From assembly GCA_052246725.1 (NCBI GenBank), contig JBQQCL010000005.1: a stretch of 64,000 nucleotides of DNA. The stretch is one strand, 5' to 3'. The notes beneath the pieces were generated by a model that was not told where the DNA came from, searched no databases, and saw only the letters and a program-made list of their open reading frames with translations. The stretch is from Pseudalkalibacillus sp052246725 (GTDB taxonomy: Bacteria > Bacillota > Bacilli > Bacillales > Fictibacillaceae). A program made the position numbers and the translations under genes. This document shows, one piece after another, positions 62,259-64,000 of the stretch. How positions within the stretch are numbered: position 1 is the stretch's first letter; each line of letters starts with the position of its first letter.

Positions 62259-63342
62259 AGACACCCACTCCCTTAGGAGCATAAGCAGCTATTCTTGCAG
62301 GAGCAGAGGTTACTGTAATCCAACCAAGTCCTGAAAACACGATATCCACCTTATCCTCTTTTATGGAAAATTCATGCTTTGCTAGTGGTGGCAATTGGTC
62401 CACCTCATCTGAATCAGGCGGGCTCAGCAGTTCACCTGCCTGTTTTTCATAAAGGTCTGAAGCCTTTTCGAGCTTGGTCCGATGAATCGGCAGTTCGTTA
62501 GACAAGTAACATATGAACGACTGCTTCGGTCCAGACTCGAAGTCAAAACGTGCAAGACCGCCCATGAATAAGGTTTGCCCGTCATTTAACTGGTAAACCT
62601 TAGGCTTAATTTCTTTTTTCGGTGTGATTTTTTTAAGATCCTTCTTATTAATATAGTGTGCAATCTGATGGTGATTAATAATCCCCGGGGTATCGTAAAG
62701 TGAACTCTTCTCATCTAAAGGAATTTCTATGAGATCAAGCGTCGTTCCGGGATAATGTGATGTCGTAATTAATGTTGTAGTCTCTTCACTGAATTCTTTG
62801 ATCAATTGATTGATGAACGTGGACTTACCTACATTCGTTGCGCCGACTATGTACACATCTTTATCATTCCGGTATTCTTCTATTGTCGCTGCAACTTCTT
62901 TTACCCTCATACCTTTTTCAGCACTCATCAATTCGACATCGATTACTTTTACACCTAATTGTTTAGCTTCATACTTCATCCAATTCTTTATTTTATTCGG
63001 TTTGACTGATTTAGGCAGTAGGTCAAGCTTATTGCCTATAAGCAGAATCGGATTCTTTCCGACAAAACGGTGGATACCTGTCAACCAGCTTCCACTGAAA
63101 TCAAAAATGTCAACAATCTTCACAATCAATGCATCTTGTGAACCGATTCCTGACAAGATTTTACGGTAGTCATCGTCTGTAAGTGATACATCTTGTATTT
63201 CATTATAATGCTTCAAACGGAAACAGCGCTGGCAAATCACTTGCTCTCTTTCCAATGCTGATGGAGGAGCATACCCTAACTCTTTTTTATTTTCCGTTTG
63301 GATGGCCACTCCACAGCCCTCACAATATATCGAATTACCCAA
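62236..63342 (-). CDS. yqeH: Circularly permuted ribosome-biogenesis GTPase YqeH
   Basis: A 368-residue GTPase needed for 30S assembly. The N-terminal zinc finger has CEGCG and CQRC (about 7-40). The G motifs are in permuted order: G4 NKLDLL, then G1 VGATNVGKST and G3 YDTPG, the hallmark of YqeH/YlqF-type proteins. A C-terminal RNA-binding-like domain follows. It lies three bases after yqeG. Confidence 0.97.
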   Translation of the reverse strand: MGNSIYCEGCGVAIQTENKKELGYAPPSALEREQVICQRCFRLKHYNEIQDVSLTDDDYRKILSGIGSQDALIVKIVDIFDFSGSWLTGIHRFVGKNPILLIGNKLDLLPKSVKPNKIKNWMKYEAKQLGVKVIDVELMSAEKGMRVKEVAATIEEYRNDKDVYIVGATNVGKSTFINQLIKEFSEETTTLITTSHYPGTTLDLIEIPLDEKSSLYDTPGIINHHQIAHYINKKDLKKITPKKEIKPKVYQLNDGQTLFMGGLARFDFESGPKQSFICYLSNELPIHRTKLEKASDLYEKQAGELLSPPDSDEVDQLPPLAKHEFSIKEDKVDIVFSGLGWITVTSAPARIAAYAPKGVGVYVRQALI

Positions 63343-63345
63343 AGA

Positions 63346-63867
63346 TCATTCCTCCCAATTAATTAACCCTTTACGTTTCATCCACTGCAAAACATGGCGT
63401 TCCATATAACGATTGAGCTTTGTTGCGAGTCCATCACTTTTTGCAACAGGAACGACAAGGATGGTATATAACCCAAGCCTGTTTCCTCCTAAGACATCTG
63501 TGAAAATCTGATCTCCTACGACAACCACTTCATTATGCTGCAGTTTCATATTTTTCGCTGCTCGTTTGAAAGCTTTGGTCATCGGTTTACGAGCTCTGAA
63601 AATAAACGGGATATTCAAAGGATAAGAAAAACTCCTAACCCGATCCTCATTATTATTTGAAACGATGGTCACTTGTAAACCTTTATCCTTCAACATCGCA
63701 AACCATTTGATCAATTCAGGGGTAGCTTCAGGACGGTCCCATTCGACCAATGTATTATCAAGGTCAGTAATGATTCCTTTGATTCCTCTTTCTAATAACT
63801 CATTCGCATCTATATCATAAATAGAAGGAACATGTTCATTAGGCAATAATTGTTTAAACACTACCAA
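63346..63867 (-). CDS. yqeG: HAD-superfamily phosphatase YqeG
   Basis: A 173-residue HAD IIIA phosphatase. Motif I is ITDLDNTLVEW (about 35-45), motif II VTIVSNN, motif III lysine in RKPMTKAF and the final GDQIFTDVLGGNR acidic motif. The substrate is unknown; related plant proteins are phosphatidylglycerophosphate phosphatases. It heads the yqeG-yqeH-aroE-yhbY-nadD-yqeK-rsfS-yqeM operon. Confidence 0.95.
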   Translation of the reverse strand: MVVFKQLLPNEHVPSIYDIDANELLERGIKGIITDLDNTLVEWDRPEATPELIKWFAMLKDKGLQVTIVSNNNEDRVRSFSYPLNIPFIFRARKPMTKAFKRAAKNMKLQHNEVVVVGDQIFTDVLGGNRLGLYTILVVPVAKSDGLATKLNRYMERHVLQWMKRKGLINWEE

Positions 63868-63904
63868 TACACCTCATATCCAATTCTTCTTCAATCCAAC
63901 CTTT

Positions 63905-63932
63905 ATTGTATCAATAATTTACCCATCGACAA
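63905..63932 (-). promoter_or_regulatory. Promoter of the yqeG operon
   Basis: TTGTCG (complement of 63927-63932), a 16-base spacer and TACAAT (complement of 63905-63910), about 40 bases before the yqeG start. Confidence 0.6.
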
Positions 63933-63976
63933 TGTTTTTTCACCATTTCTTGTAGACAGATTCATTTTGAAAAACG

Positions 63977-64000
63977 TGTCTATTTTAAAATTAATAGACA
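63977..64000. repeat. Inverted repeat at the window end
   Basis: TGTCTATT (63977-63984) and AATAGACA (63993-64000) are perfect inverted arms around TTAAAATT. The feature may continue past the window. It could be an operator or the terminator of an upstream gene. Confidence 0.5.

Overview
This is a 64 kb chromosomal window from a low-GC, Gram-positive, spore-forming Bacillaceae bacterium. Gene order follows the Bacillus subtilis yqe/yqf region almost gene for gene, from yqfT down to yqeG. Sporulation and germination genes (yqfC, yqfD, gpr), competence genes (comEA/EB/EC/ER), strong AGGAGG-type ribosome sites, a CIRCE element and a glycine T-box all agree with this. The genus cannot be fixed from the window. 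Most genes run on the minus strand; plus-strand exceptions are the transposase end, yqfT, yqfQ-ispH, yqeW, rpsT, yqzM and comER.

Layout by position. 0-2.1 kb: the tail of an IS3-family transposase, a PAS/histidine kinase and yqfT. 2.5-9.4 kb: nfo, cshB, yqfQ, ispH, yqfO, trmK and cccA (DNA repair, RNA helicase, isoprenoid synthesis, tRNA methylation, cytochrome c). 9.6-12.6 kb: an acyl-CoA ligase and an acyl-CoA dehydrogenase placed between cccA and rpoD. 12.9-16.4 kb: the macromolecular synthesis genes rpoD and dnaG plus a DUF188 gene. 17.2-24.4 kb: yqfL, ccpN, glyS, glyQ with its T-box, recO, the small gene yqzL and era. 24.3-31.2 kb: cdd, dgkA, ybeY, pgpH, phoH, yqfD and yqfC. 31.5-35.3 kb: a yqfB-like gene, floA, yqeZ, yqeY and rpsU. 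35.4-41.7 kb: yqeW, deoC, mtaB, rsmE, prmA and dnaJ. 41.8-46.9 kb: dnaK, grpE, hrcA behind a perfect CIRCE, and hemW. 47-53.8 kb: lepA, yqxA, gpr, rpsT, holA and yqzM. 54.1-58.7 kb: the DNA-uptake genes comEC, comEB, comEA and the divergent comER. 58.8-63.9 kb: the tightly packed yqeG-yqeH-aroE-yhbY-nadD-yqeK-rsfS-yqeM operon (ribosome assembly, NAD and shikimate pathways).

The genes are mostly conserved housekeeping; the unusual material is between them. Three near-full copies (about 370-465 bp) of a non-coding composite element have roughly 30-bp terminal inverted repeats, and one has a possible TTTAAA target duplication. Many degenerate relatives fill other gaps. A second family, made of half-units carrying TTAACGGACA, forms a symmetric four-arm structure near 49.2 kb. 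Five exact 20-bp-period units follow ispH. The ispH ribosome site is buried in a long hairpin, a 25-bp palindrome lies upstream of cccA, a CcpA-type site sits at the acyl-CoA dehydrogenase promoter, and spoIIP is missing from its usual place between gpr and yqxA. I found no CRISPR array, tRNA, rRNA, prophage or recognisable new defence system.
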